From IMG/VR virus record IMGVR_UViG_3300000116_000252, positions 1 through 22,845 of that record: 22,845 bases of DNA; one strand, written 5' to 3'. The position numbers were made by a program, and so were the translations under genes. Below the pieces are notes generated by a model, which did no database searches, was not told the origin of the DNA, and saw only the letters and a program-made list of their open reading frames with translations. Origin of the DNA: a virus. This document shows positions 13,022-22,253 of this stretch, in pieces (the stretch's first letter is position 1; the number at the start of each line of letters is the position of its first letter).

Positions 13022-15083
13022 CAACATTTATAACAGGCCAATGTTTCAGAATCCCCAACAACGTGCTGGCGGTGGCATCATGGCTGGCGTTGCACCAATT
13101 AATATGTCTAATGGCGGCTCTACTTGGGGCGATGTTGGAAGCAGTCTTTATGATACAGCTAGTGGGTACGGTAACGCTGGTGCTGAAGTTCTTGGAGAGT
13201 ACGGTAGAAATATTTATGACGGTATTAATATGCCATCTCCTGGAGAGCTAGGTTTTTCTGTTGATGATGATGGTATTGGTTTTGACTCAAGCCAATTGGG
13301 AGAATTTTATGACGAACAATCCACTCCGTCAGATAGCGGTATATTTGGAGTTTTAGATGGGAAAGAAATTACTGCAAGAGATGCGTTTAACTTCCTTGTT
13401 GTCGATCCTGATGATCCTGTTGACGTAAAGATAGCTGCTGCAAGTGCTGCATTGTTAGCAGTTCCATTTGCTGGATGGGCTGCTGCTGGTGCTGCAACAC
13501 TTGGAAGGTATGGATATAAAGGAGCTAAAGCTTTTAATGCTCTTAAAAAATTAAAACAAGGAGAAGGTATATCTACAGGATTTGTTCCAAGCGCAGATGC
13601 AGGAAGTAAAATTTCAAGATTTCTTGGAAAAAGAGTTTCTCCAACTAAAGAAAGTTTAAAAAAAGGGATTATAAAGAATCTGGTTCCCGTGCCTGGAGAA
13701 AGAGCCGCTCAATATCAAACCAATAGACTTTTAGGAGAACTTGGAGAAGGAGCCATAGATTTTGTAATACCTTCTGCACGGGCAGATCAAACCGCAGAGT
13801 TTGAAGATGCTCTTTCAGAAGAAGATAAAAATTTAATCTCCTTTTCTCAACAACAAGAAAGCGGTCCAGTTGAAACACCCGCTGGCATTGCTGCGATAGA
13901 CAATAAAACGCCTATACAAATAGATACCATGGTGCAAGAAGCAGAGACAGATGCCGAGGGCGGCATTGCCAAGGTAGCAAGAAGCATTGAGGAAGCAAGA
14001 AGCGATAGCTTTAAGTCTCCAACTTTTAGAAGAGGTGACAAGGATTTAGCTGCTGTCACTAAAGAAGACTTGATAGATTCTGGGTATGAGGGACCAGATG
14101 CTCTGACCAATTACCTCAACGACATGAAGTTTGATGATGAGCTTGGTGAATATATCAAAGACATTGAAGCCGAAGGTAAAGCAAACGGCGGCATCATGAG
14201 ATTAAAAAATGGTAAGTTTATAGATTTTGCAGATTCTACTTTTGGAAAAGTAGTTGAGACGTATAAGAGGAGACAGGCAGCGGCAAAGAAAGCCCCTTGG
14301 AGAGAACAAGATTTGCAGCCTACAGCCCCTAATACGCGAACAAAAACCAATGTCTCAGACGATACACCAGTGCTTCCAGATGGAGGCACGGCAACTAAAG
14401 GCGGCGGCCGACTTAAAAATGCTGCGAGGTATGGAACTGGTATGGCTATCGGTGGTTCTCTTGTAGCGTATCAACTTGCTGCTGATAATGCTGAAGAAAA
14501 AGTAACTGCTGCAGTAGATGCAGGCGCACCAGCCGCAGAAGTTGCAGCATTAGAAGCTGAGTTAGCAGTCGTAAAGGAACAATTAGCGGCAGCATTAGAA
14601 GCCAATGAAACTAACGGGGATACAACTGGCGAAGGCAATCCTTTAAAACAATTGTTTTCAAAGGTAAGGAAAGGATTAAGTTTTGATGATCCTCAGAAAG
14701 CTTTGTATATTGCTGGTCAAATGATGAAGCCAACAGAAGGATTTGTTCCGGTCAATGCATTTACTGTAGGTACTGAAGCAGGCGTGGCGTATGACAAGAA
14801 TAAAGCTGAGATGGCTAGAGATCAAGCTGCTGTTGATCAAGTCGGAACTGATTTAGAAAGAGAGTTCTTAACATTAAAATCTTCTGCAGAAACATCTCTT
14901 GGTAGAGAATTAAAACCAACTGAAGCAAACGACTTATTACTATATGTCAGACAAGACATGCAAAGCAAAAAAGCTTTAATGACTTTATTTACTACGACCG
15001 CTCCTGATCAAATTAACAAAGATACTGTTGATCAATTAAGTACAAGTGCAGCAGCAAACTATATTAGAGGGATTAAAGTCTAA
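13014..15083 (+). CDS. Internal virion protein with hydrophobic helix and coiled coil
   Basis: The N-terminus of this 689-residue protein has RAGGGIMAG (17-25) and MSNGGS; a related KANGGIMRLKNGK lies at about 389-401. A Gly/Ala-rich hydrophobic segment at about 140-163 (IAAASAALLAVPFAGWAAAG) could insert in a membrane. The segment around 490-535 is an Ala/Glu-rich coiled coil (AAEVAALEAELAVVKEQLAA). The C-terminal ~130 residues look helical and compact (TSLGRELKPTEANDLLLYVR). No enzymatic motif is seen. Membrane-active helices together with its place between two ejection-type genes suggest a pilot or ejection protein. It overlaps the upstream gene by eight bases and the downstream one by one. 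The family is not named with confidence. Confidence 0.6.
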   Translation: MINNIYNRPMFQNPQQRAGGGIMAGVAPINMSNGGSTWGDVGSSLYDTASGYGNAGAEVLGEYGRNIYDGINMPSPGELGFSVDDDGIGFDSSQLGEFYDEQSTPSDSGIFGVLDGKEITARDAFNFLVVDPDDPVDVKIAAASAALLAVPFAGWAAAGAATLGRYGYKGAKAFNALKKLKQGEGISTGFVPSADAGSKISRFLGKRVSPTKESLKKGIIKNLVPVPGERAAQYQTNRLLGELGEGAIDFVIPSARADQTAEFEDALSEEDKNLISFSQQQESGPVETPAGIAAIDNKTPIQIDTMVQEAETDAEGGIAKVARSIEEARSDSFKSPTFRRGDKDLAAVTKEDLIDSGYEGPDALTNYLNDMKFDDELGEYIKDIEAEGKANGGIMRLKNGKFIDFADSTFGKVVETYKRRQAAAKKAPWREQDLQPTAPNTRTKTNVSDDTPVLPDGGTATKGGGRLKNAARYGTGMAIGGSLVAYQLAADNAEEKVTAAVDAGAPAAEVAALEAELAVVKEQLAAALEANETNGDTTGEGNPLKQLFSKVRKGLSFDDPQKALYIAGQMMKPTEGFVPVNAFTVGTEAGVAYDKNKAEMARDQAAVDQVGTDLEREFLTLKSSAETSLGRELKPTEANDLLLYVRQDMQSKKALMTLFTTTAPDQINKDTVDQLSTSAAANYIRGIKV

Positions 15084-18000
15084 TGCCTTATAAGCAACTA
15101 ACAGATGGTAGTTACTTGCCGTATGAGCTTAACGATGATCCAAATGAAGTTGCTAGAAAAGTTAAAGAAAAAAATCTGACTATTAAAGCAGAAGAAGCTC
15201 AGTTTAATTATTTAAATTCTGACAAAAATAATCCAGCCACTGAATTAATTCAAGAAGACGTAAGCTTTGGCGGCAAGGTTGGCAGAGGCGCTCTCAATGG
15301 TCTTGTCTCTATACCAACAGAGATTGCTTCTACCATAGGGTATGGCCTTCAGTTAGCTGGAGAAGAAGAAGCTGGCGAAAAGATGGTGTCCAGAGCTAAA
15401 GCTGTTCAGGAAATGTATGCCCCTAACATCGAAGGTCTTGGGTTTGCTGCAGAGTTGCCTAAAGCTTTAGTTCAGTTTGGCGTACCAGGTGGAGCAATAT
15501 TAAAAGCTACAAAAGGAATTAGGAAAGGCGCTGGATTATTGCCTTTAGCGGCTGCTGAGTTTACAGTCGCGTCTCCTGACATGGAAACTTTTGGAGATTC
15601 TTTTCTTCCCGGCGGCCCAACTAAAACAAAAGACCTTCAATATCTTGATGGCCAAGAAAAAGCTTACGCAGCTTTAGAAAACAAAGGCAAGGTTGCTCTT
15701 GAAGGAGCAGCTCTTGCTTTGGGTGTTCCATTTGCTTTTGCTAAGACCGCGCAGATAGGGCTCCCCTTGATCTCAAAGACTGCTGCGCTGCCTATAGTAG
15801 GCGATGTTATTCGTGGGGGATTTACAGCGGCCAGAGAAACTGGAGCGTTTATAGGTAAGGGTGTTGATCAAATACTTAAAGAAAGCCCTAAATTAGATAG
15901 GGCTGCTGGTTCTCTTCGATACAGGGGTATGCTCCCAGATAAAGAGATTGCTGAAATTAGAGATGCAAGATCTCTTGAGTTTGCCTCTTTAATTCAAGCA
16001 AACAAGATAGCGTTAGACGATGCTCAAGATACTCTTGAGTATGTCTTTGGTAAAGGAGATGCCAACGGCATTACCTCTAAAAATATTATGGATGCTTGGG
16101 ATAAGGCGGTCTTTCCTTCTGGAGAATTGCTTGATCCTAATGCAAAAAATTATGGCAAAGTCAGAGACAGTTTAGAATCAGATCAAATAAAAGCTTTTGA
16201 AACTCTTGTCGAAGCAGACAAAGCATACAACTTAACGGGAAAGAACTTAAACATTAACTCTAATGTTGATGCAATAAAAACTGACTTTAGTTTGTTTCGA
16301 TCTGCAAAAAGAGCAAGAGAAACAATAGACAATTACAGTGAAGCAATACAGAAGCACCCCGATCTTCTGCCCAAGGGAGCCATGGATACAATCGGTGGAC
16401 AACTTGGCCTGTACGGAACAAGACAGTACCGGGCTTTCTTGGACAAAGATTATAAGCCATCAATTCAATTAGAAGAAAAAGCTATAGCCTCTGTTAAAGA
16501 AGCTAACAAAAAAAATGGTAAGAATGTTACAGATGATGAAGCAAGAGGACAGCTTCAACAGCTTATAGAAAAGCCTGGGTTCCTTAACTCTTCTTTAAAT
16601 CCAAAAAACCTTATTGAAGATTCAGTTCTTTTAAAAATGAACGATGGCATTTTAAAGGGAAGAACTTTAAACAGCAAAGCCATTAGAGAATATCTTGGAG
16701 AGTATAGCGGCAGAGATTATATCTCTCCAGAAAAAACATCTAGGTCTTTAGATGTGAGAAAAGCTGATGTTGCAGTAAAACTAAAAGAAACATTAGGCAG
16801 GCAGGCAGGCATCATAAGTAAAGGTAACTTCATTGATTACCTAGATGAGTACAATAAAAATTTACCGAAAGGAAAAGAAGTATTCAGAGATGTTCTTCCT
16901 GAAGGATCTGCTGGTAGTGGAGAGTATACAAAGTTAGCTGACTCTCCTTTCTATGGAAAGTTAAGAGGAAAGTTTGTTAAGAACGAGTATATTAATGCTT
17001 TAGAAAAAGACTCTTGGCAATTAGGAAGTGTTCTAGGTCCAGGATATACTTTTTTCTTAGGACTTAAAGGATTAAGCCAACTAGGTAAAACCGCATACAA
17101 CCCGGTTGGCCAAGTAAGAAACGTGACTAGCGCCATGGGTTTTGCGTTAGCTAATGGCAACGTACCCAATGGCCAAACAATGGCTGAATCTTTTTCCCTT
17201 GTATCTGCATCTATAAAGAATGAGTTTGGTAAAGATGCTACTGGGAAAGCCATGTTTGAAAAGTACAGCAGGCTTGGTGTAGTAGGTCAGCAAGCACAAC
17301 TAGGAGAATTAAACAGCCTGATTGATGAGGCTGCTGCAGCGTCTGGATTTACAGGAAAAGTATTCGGAAGCAAAGCTCTTCAAGGATACCAGAACAGCAT
17401 CATGACCAAGCTTTACCAGGGTGGTGATGATGTCTGGAGAATCTTTAACTTCAAGACAGAAAGCCAGAAGATTCAATCTATGATTGCTGCTTCTGATATT
17501 AAAGGTAAGCCTTTCATAATGAAGGCCAACACTCCAGCGCAAAGAAAAATAGCAGTTCAAGCTGGATTAGACCCAAATAGATTAGATGTCACCCAGCTTT
17601 CAAAGAAAAAATTTAATGATTTTGTAGATGAAGAGGCTGCATTTATAACGAGAGATGTTGTTCCTAACTATGAGCGAGTTCCTGAAGCGATAAGGATATT
17701 AAGACAAACTCCTTTAGGAAACTTTATTGCTTACCCTGCAGAAATAATAAGGACAAGCCTTAATATATTAGGTAGATCAATCACAGAGCTTTCAAGTGAG
17801 AATGCTTTGATGAGAGCTAGAGGAATGGAAAGGCTTCTAGGATTCTCTGCAACTACAGTGGGTATACCGTCAGGTATAGCATCTCTTGGATTAATGAACA
17901 CAGGGAGTACCGAAGAGCAGCTTGATGCTTATCGAAGATCGGGAGCAAATCCTTGGGATAAAAATGCTACGTTAGTTCCTGTTCAGTCTGATGAAAACGG

Positions 18001-19165
18001 AGTAGTGACAGAAGCTATAAACTTATCTTACACAATGCCCTATGAGTATTTAGTTACTCCGTTTCTTGCGGTTCAAAATGCAATAGACAATGGCATAAGA
18101 GAAGAGAAAGATATTCAAACGATTGCATACAATGCAATGCTTGGAGATGGTGGAGTTTACGATGAATTCTTCAAGCCATTCATGGGTCAGGCTATGATAA
18201 GCCAAAGGGCCATGGAAGTTTATAATGGAAGGACTGACACCGGGTATGAGATAGGCCCAGGAGATACGGCTCCTTGGAAAGATAAAGCTTTCTTTGGATT
18301 TTCTCACATTTTCAATGGGTTAATTCCAACGATTTCTCCTGCAGAAATTAATGCAGATGTACCACCATGGCAGCTAGGGGAGATAACTCCAGGCGGTGAG
18401 CCTGCCAGCGCAAAAAACTTTTATGGAATATCAAGAGCGCTTAACATTAAAGACCTCCCAACAGCGGCGCTCCAAGCTAGTGGGTTAGTTGATCCTAGGT
18501 ACAAGGTTTCAAAAAAGAATCAGTTAGATTTGTACGGCGAAATGTTTGAAGCTATGTCTGGCATTAAGACAGTTAAAGTAGATATGAAAAAATCTCTGCG
18601 CTACAAGGCCATTGATCTAGCAAATAAAATAAATAGCGATGCTGGTAAAAATCTTAGAAAATTAGGCAGGACTAACGAGTACAGAAGCACAGAAGAATTT
18701 GAATATAATTACGAAAAGAAAATACAGCAGCAGATGAAGTTAGCAGAAGAGCTAAGAGTTGCTATGCAAGATGCAAAAACTTTAGGCTTGTCTCAGCAAG
18801 AGATAAACAAAATATTGTCAGACAACAAGGTGCCTCGATGGCAGAGTTTGGTTAGAGGTAATTTTGTTCCTTCTCTACCAAATCCAAACCTTTATCTTGA
18901 TCAAAAAGATTTTGGCACAGAAAGAAATGAGATAAGAAACATTATAGACCAGCAACGTATGCGGGATATTTATGGTCAATATAGAGGCAGACCTTTGCCT
19001 GCGCTGCCTCCAGAAGTCCCGCAAGTTCCACGCACTCCACCGCCAGACTTACGGGCGTTTCCTAGCTCAAGAGAAGGGACTAGAAATTCTCTTACACCTC
19101 AGTCAAACTCTGCCGGTATATCTGCGCTAAGACAAGCGGAGATGAATAAACTACTAGGACTTTAA
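15083..19165 (+). CDS. Very large internal virion / DNA ejection protein
   Basis: This 1360-residue protein, the largest in the window, resembles the giant proteins encoded at the end of structural clusters in podovirus-like marine phages. The first ~250 residues are Gly/Ala-rich with amphipathic or hydrophobic helices (GGKVGRGALNGLVSIPTEI; ALALGVPFAFAKTAQIGLPL at about 210-229). The middle is charged and helical. A block near 640-950 has FFLGLKGLSQLGKTAYNPVG, GGDDVWRIFNFKTE and FIAYPAEIIRTSLNILGRS, which I have seen conserved in large phage virion proteins. The tail is proline-rich (LPALPPEVPQVPRTPPPDL). I find no convincing lytic transglycosylase motif. Probable role: delivery of DNA across the envelope, as T7 gp15/gp16 do. 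It overlaps the previous stop (TAATG). Confidence 0.65.
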   Translation: MPYKQLTDGSYLPYELNDDPNEVARKVKEKNLTIKAEEAQFNYLNSDKNNPATELIQEDVSFGGKVGRGALNGLVSIPTEIASTIGYGLQLAGEEEAGEKMVSRAKAVQEMYAPNIEGLGFAAELPKALVQFGVPGGAILKATKGIRKGAGLLPLAAAEFTVASPDMETFGDSFLPGGPTKTKDLQYLDGQEKAYAALENKGKVALEGAALALGVPFAFAKTAQIGLPLISKTAALPIVGDVIRGGFTAARETGAFIGKGVDQILKESPKLDRAAGSLRYRGMLPDKEIAEIRDARSLEFASLIQANKIALDDAQDTLEYVFGKGDANGITSKNIMDAWDKAVFPSGELLDPNAKNYGKVRDSLESDQIKAFETLVEADKAYNLTGKNLNINSNVDAIKTDFSLFRSAKRARETIDNYSEAIQKHPDLLPKGAMDTIGGQLGLYGTRQYRAFLDKDYKPSIQLEEKAIASVKEANKKNGKNVTDDEARGQLQQLIEKPGFLNSSLNPKNLIEDSVLLKMNDGILKGRTLNSKAIREYLGEYSGRDYISPEKTSRSLDVRKADVAVKLKETLGRQAGIISKGNFIDYLDEYNKNLPKGKEVFRDVLPEGSAGSGEYTKLADSPFYGKLRGKFVKNEYINALEKDSWQLGSVLGPGYTFFLGLKGLSQLGKTAYNPVGQVRNVTSAMGFALANGNVPNGQTMAESFSLVSASIKNEFGKDATGKAMFEKYSRLGVVGQQAQLGELNSLIDEAAAASGFTGKVFGSKALQGYQNSIMTKLYQGGDDVWRIFNFKTESQKIQSMIAASDIKGKPFIMKANTPAQRKIAVQAGLDPNRLDVTQLSKKKFNDFVDEEAAFITRDVVPNYERVPEAIRILRQTPLGNFIAYPAEIIRTSLNILGRSITELSSENALMRARGMERLLGFSATTVGIPSGIASLGLMNTGSTEEQLDAYRRSGANPWDKNATLVPVQSDENGVVTEAINLSYTMPYEYLVTPFLAVQNAIDNGIREEKDIQTIAYNAMLGDGGVYDEFFKPFMGQAMISQRAMEVYNGRTDTGYEIGPGDTAPWKDKAFFGFSHIFNGLIPTISPAEINADVPPWQLGEITPGGEPASAKNFYGISRALNIKDLPTAALQASGLVDPRYKVSKKNQLDLYGEMFEAMSGIKTVKVDMKKSLRYKAIDLANKINSDAGKNLRKLGRTNEYRSTEEFEYNYEKKIQQQMKLAEELRVAMQDAKTLGLSQQEINKILSDNKVPRWQSLVRGNFVPSLPNPNLYLDQKDFGTERNEIRNIIDQQRMRDIYGQYRGRPLPALPPEVPQVPRTPPPDLRAFPSSREGTRNSLTPQSNSAGISALRQAEMNKLLGL

Positions 19166-19540
19166 TTGATCCCTCAACGTAAGCGTAAGAGTAAGTACTT
19201 TGCAAAGAAGGTTGAGTACGATGGCATCGTCTTCGACTCTAAGCTTGAGGGTGCTAGGTACAAAATCCTGAAAGGTATGGAAGATCAAGGCTACATCTAT
19301 GACCTTGAGGTACAGATACCATATGAGTGCGTTGTAGAGGGCAAGAGGATCTGCAAATATATATCTGACTTCAGGTATAAGTGCGGGGAAGATGTCATTG
19401 TAGAGGACACCAAGGGCGTTATAACGGCAGTGTTTTCGTTGAAGAAGAAGTTGGTCGAAGCCCTGTATCCAGGGCTCGTTATCCAGATCATTGTCGATCC
19501 AAGAGAGTTGCCTAGAACGGAGTATTATCCTCGTCCATAA
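19166..19540 (+). CDS. DUF1064-type phage nuclease
   Basis: This 124-residue protein fits the phage DUF1064 family, relatives of PD-(D/E)XK enzymes suggested to act on branched or replicating DNA. It has KYFAKKVEYDGIVFDSKLEG (10-29, with Glu28), LEVQIPYE, then the core: Asp68 in YISDFRY and VEDTKG with Glu80/Asp81 and Lys83. Next come FSLKKKLVEALYP and VDPRELPR. The TTG at 19166 directly follows the TAA before it. I chose it because the first ATG (codon 38) would delete the conserved 'YDGIVFDSKLE' region; AGGA at 19155-19158 is a modest ribosome site. Its GC content and codon choice match the minus-strand replication genes, not the ejection gene before it. It overlaps the opposite-strand nuclease by 29 bases at the 3' end. 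Confidence 0.75.
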   Translation: MIPQRKRKSKYFAKKVEYDGIVFDSKLEGARYKILKGMEDQGYIYDLEVQIPYECVVEGKRICKYISDFRYKCGEDVIVEDTKGVITAVFSLKKKLVEALYPGLVIQIIVDPRELPRTEYYPRP

Positions 19541-20609
19541 CTTGTACCTTCTCTAGGTTATCAAACTCCCCGTCAAAGAAGTTTCTTAGTTTCTCCATGT
19601 CAGATATCCCGGTAAACATATAGTCTATCTTGGAGAGCTCACGCATCTCAGGGCTGCTGAAGTGCTTATCTCCTAGCTTATCTGCCGTGACATTGTAGAA
19701 CGTAAAGATCCCAGCACGGTACGCCATGACATCATCAGTGCATTCCTCCTCGATGAGGTCTGCCCTAACAAGGTTGGGATTCCATCGATGATCCCGACAC
19801 CCCTGCTTCTGCTCATCGAGGGTCAGGTCTTTACTGAATCTACTGCAGTGCCATGCTGCCTTATCGCTTTCCATATCAGGCTTACAAGAGTGACAGTTCC
19901 TGCAGTTAACTGACGGTGGTAAGCGATGGCCGAGGTAAGTACCCCTGTACTGTTCAGTCTCATTCTTTAATCGCCAATCAGTCTCGTTCAACCCAGCACC
20001 GGGCTTGTCAGAAGAGATGATCCTCTTAGCTTTCTCTTGAGCCTGCTCCCATATCTCTGGATTAAAGTCGATAATCTCTGAATAGATCTGGCTGTTGTTC
20101 TTATTCATGACAACAACCATGGTCTTCTTCAGATCAAAGCACCCCATGTAGCAATGTATCTGCCACTGATATGTCTTAGACCATGCCTGATAATCCTCCA
20201 GCTTAACAAGCGCATTAAACCTAGTGTTGTTGGCTGACTTAGCCTCAAAGACAAGCACCTGTTCTGGGTCTTCATCAATCACTCGCTTAACAAAACCATC
20301 ACAACTACCACCGAAGTGGCCTCCCAGGTAGGATGCGCGGTACTGATCACCGTTACCATCTACTGCAGAGACATCGAACACATCAGTCTTCTTGATGAAG
20401 TGAACCAGTTGATCCTCGATGTGATTGCCCAGGTCAAACAACCTGAGCATCCTGCCCTCAAATGAAGACGGCAAACACCAGTGGAAGTCCATCCATATCT
20501 TTCGCTCATCATCACCACCGATCACACTCATCCCCATGTGACCCCTGAACCTATCGTTGTCTTCAGCTATTCGCCTATCCATTTCTTCAAAAAGTAACTC
20601 CGATGACAT
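19512..20609 (-). CDS. PD-(D/E)XK (RecB/Cas4-like) nuclease with cysteine cluster
   Basis: This 365-residue protein should cut or resect DNA in phage replication or recombination. The nuclease core is visible in order: GNHIEDQ near 61-67, GGSCDGF with Asp104, LVFEAKS with Glu122 and Lys124 (the ExK), and WQIHCYM with Gln150 and Tyr154 (QxxxY). Together these mark the RecB-type branch. The second half has CRNCHSC (Cys236, 239, 242), Cys255 and Cys271, which could hold an iron-sulfur cluster as in Cas4 and AddB, or zinc. The start at 20609 has a strong AGGGGAGG ribosome site and overlaps the helicase end by 23 bases, so the pair is probably co-translated. It may instead be a single-strand exonuclease supplying recombination. 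No fusion or damage is seen. Confidence 0.8.
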   Translation of the reverse strand: MSSELLFEEMDRRIAEDNDRFRGHMGMSVIGGDDERKIWMDFHWCLPSSFEGRMLRLFDLGNHIEDQLVHFIKKTDVFDVSAVDGNGDQYRASYLGGHFGGSCDGFVKRVIDEDPEQVLVFEAKSANNTRFNALVKLEDYQAWSKTYQWQIHCYMGCFDLKKTMVVVMNKNNSQIYSEIIDFNPEIWEQAQEKAKRIISSDKPGAGLNETDWRLKNETEQYRGTYLGHRLPPSVNCRNCHSCKPDMESDKAAWHCSRFSKDLTLDEQKQGCRDHRWNPNLVRADLIEEECTDDVMAYRAGIFTFYNVTADKLGDKHFSSPEMRELSKIDYMFTGISDMEKLRNFFDGEFDNLEKVQVMDEDNTPF

Positions 20610-22251
20610 TCCAGTACCTCCCCTCTTTTCTTAGATTAACTTTCTTTATTTCAAGCAGTGCTCCGTTGTCTACCATCTGAACCGCTGAATCAATGCTGTA
20701 CGGAAGATCAAAACCTCTCGACATAATCCTCCATTTCTTTTCAGCTACCGCCCTAGGCTTACCCTTCATGGTCATCATGAGTGCGGTAGATCTAGGCCAG
20801 TAGTTTTCCTCAGTCTTAAACATGATCTTCAGGTAGTCATTACCGTTCTTTGATACAGCCCTTTCAGCGCGAACAAACTCCACTGCCTCTTGCACTTCAA
20901 TGATGTCAGCTTCACCCAACTCATCCGATAGCACATTGCCTTCTGCAGCGATGATTGTTTCAGATGCTCCGACCTCATCCTTAATAGTTTCAAGCTCTTC
21001 CGATACCGGAGGCAGTGGCTTGAGTGCTTCGCACTCCCTGCAGTTCTTATCATCGATGTCATTGACCGACAGACACTCATCACATATCCAGATCTTTTCT
21101 TCATCAGTAGCCTCATCATCTTTCTTGTTGCGCTCAGGTCTAGCGACATCGATGCAGCCATGACGGCCCATGTTTCCACCGTAGTCCAAAAGAAGACAAT
21201 CATCCTTGTCTGGCCAAGGTCGCATACCCCTGCCACATATCTGAACGTATAGGCCAAGTGACTTGGTAGGTCTGAGCAATGCGATGCAGTCGGTACGAGG
21301 CGCGTCCCATCCCTCAGTCAGGACCGCAACATTACACAGTGCGCTTAGAGTACCTTCTTCAAACCTTCCAAGGATATCTTCTCGCTCATCCATTGGAGTC
21401 TCAGCCGTCACGCAGGCCGCGCTAACCCCCTGGTTCTGCAGGAACAACGCCATCTTGTTCGCGTGGAGTACGCTGACACAGAAGAACACCGTGCTCTTCC
21501 TGCCCTTGAGATAAGCCTTCTCTAACCAATCGTTGATGATGGCGTAGATGGTGTCATCTACGATGGCCAATGCTTCAAGGTCCGACTCTCTGTAGTCCCC
21601 TCCCTTGAACTTGACCCTAGCCTTTGAGGCATCGATGACGGCATCCTTATTTACCTTGAACGATGACAACCTAGATAGATAACCCTGATTGATTAGCGCA
21701 GGGATGGTAGCCTTGTAAGCTACGCCTCCAAAGAAGTGATCATCCATACCATAGATGTACCCCTGCCCCATACGGTAGGGCGTAGCAGTTACACCCATAA
21801 TCTTGGGGCAACCTATCTCTTCAAAGTGATCGATGATCTTTCGGTATCGGCTGCTCATCTGGGGACCAACATGGTGGGCCTCATCGATGATGATGTAGTC
21901 GAACGGGTATGATTTCTCTAACCGTTTCTTTGAGGCCAGCGTATCTCTACTGGCAACAACAATCGGCGCTGTTTGATTAAACTTCTTCAGGCTGGCCGCA
22001 AGGATTCCAACTGGGGCATCAGGCCACACAGTGAGTAGCTTATCAACTGCCTGGCTGATCAGTTCTTGTCGGTGAGCTAAGATAAGAAATCTTTTCTCTG
22101 GGTTATTAAGGTATAGCTCTTTGATCAATGTTGTAAAGACAACTGTCTTACCCGCCCCGGTAGGTAGTACGATGAGGGGGTAAGTTGTTTCTTCTTTAAA
22201 CCAACAGTGAGCTTTTGCTAAAGCTTTTTTCTGATAGTTTCTGAGTTCCAT
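20587..22251 (-). CDS. Superfamily 2 DNA helicase with zinc ribbon
   Basis: This 554-residue ATP-driven helicase shows all core motifs: PTGAGKT at 30-36 (Walker A), IIDEAHH at 121-127 (DEAH), VTATP at 154-158, TEGWDAPRTD at 312-321 and QICGRGMR at 337-344. The N-terminal MELRNYQKKAL is the usual Q-motif-like opening. After the helicase core, Cys390, 393, 404 and 407 form a C-x2-C-x10-C-x2-C zinc ribbon. An acidic linker and a C-terminal ~100-residue domain of unknown fold follow. I chose the ATG at 22251, two bases after the upstream stop. A further ATG at 22281 would add ten residues but overlap the upstream gene. AGGAG at 22265-22269 is somewhat far. Probable role: replication or recombination, perhaps unwinding for the adjacent nuclease. 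Confidence 0.85.
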   Translation of the reverse strand: MELRNYQKKALAKAHCWFKEETTYPLIVLPTGAGKTVVFTTLIKELYLNNPEKRFLILAHRQELISQAVDKLLTVWPDAPVGILAASLKKFNQTAPIVVASRDTLASKKRLEKSYPFDYIIIDEAHHVGPQMSSRYRKIIDHFEEIGCPKIMGVTATPYRMGQGYIYGMDDHFFGGVAYKATIPALINQGYLSRLSSFKVNKDAVIDASKARVKFKGGDYRESDLEALAIVDDTIYAIINDWLEKAYLKGRKSTVFFCVSVLHANKMALFLQNQGVSAACVTAETPMDEREDILGRFEEGTLSALCNVAVLTEGWDAPRTDCIALLRPTKSLGLYVQICGRGMRPWPDKDDCLLLDYGGNMGRHGCIDVARPERNKKDDEATDEEKIWICDECLSVNDIDDKNCRECEALKPLPPVSEELETIKDEVGASETIIAAEGNVLSDELGEADIIEVQEAVEFVRAERAVSKNGNDYLKIMFKTEENYWPRSTALMMTMKGKPRAVAEKKWRIMSRGFDLPYSIDSAVQMVDNGALLEIKKVNLRKEGRYWNVIGVTF

Positions 22252-22253
22252 AG

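Noticed and set aside
13257-13290. Asp-rich VDDDGIGFD in the 689-residue protein as a third EF-hand-type motif
   Set aside because: The Asp spacing does not fit the D-x-(D/N)-x-(D/N)-G loop and there is no Glu at position 12.
13847-14389. Two minus-strand open frames of 87 and 92 codons placed end to end
   Set aside because: They lie fully inside the 689-residue plus-strand gene, have low-complexity Ser/Leu/Pro content, and show no ribosome site or recognisable motif. They are shadows of the real frame.
20900-21163. Plus-strand 87-codon frame
   Set aside because: Its Ser-rich sequence is antisense to the helicase C-terminal and zinc-ribbon region, with no supporting motif.
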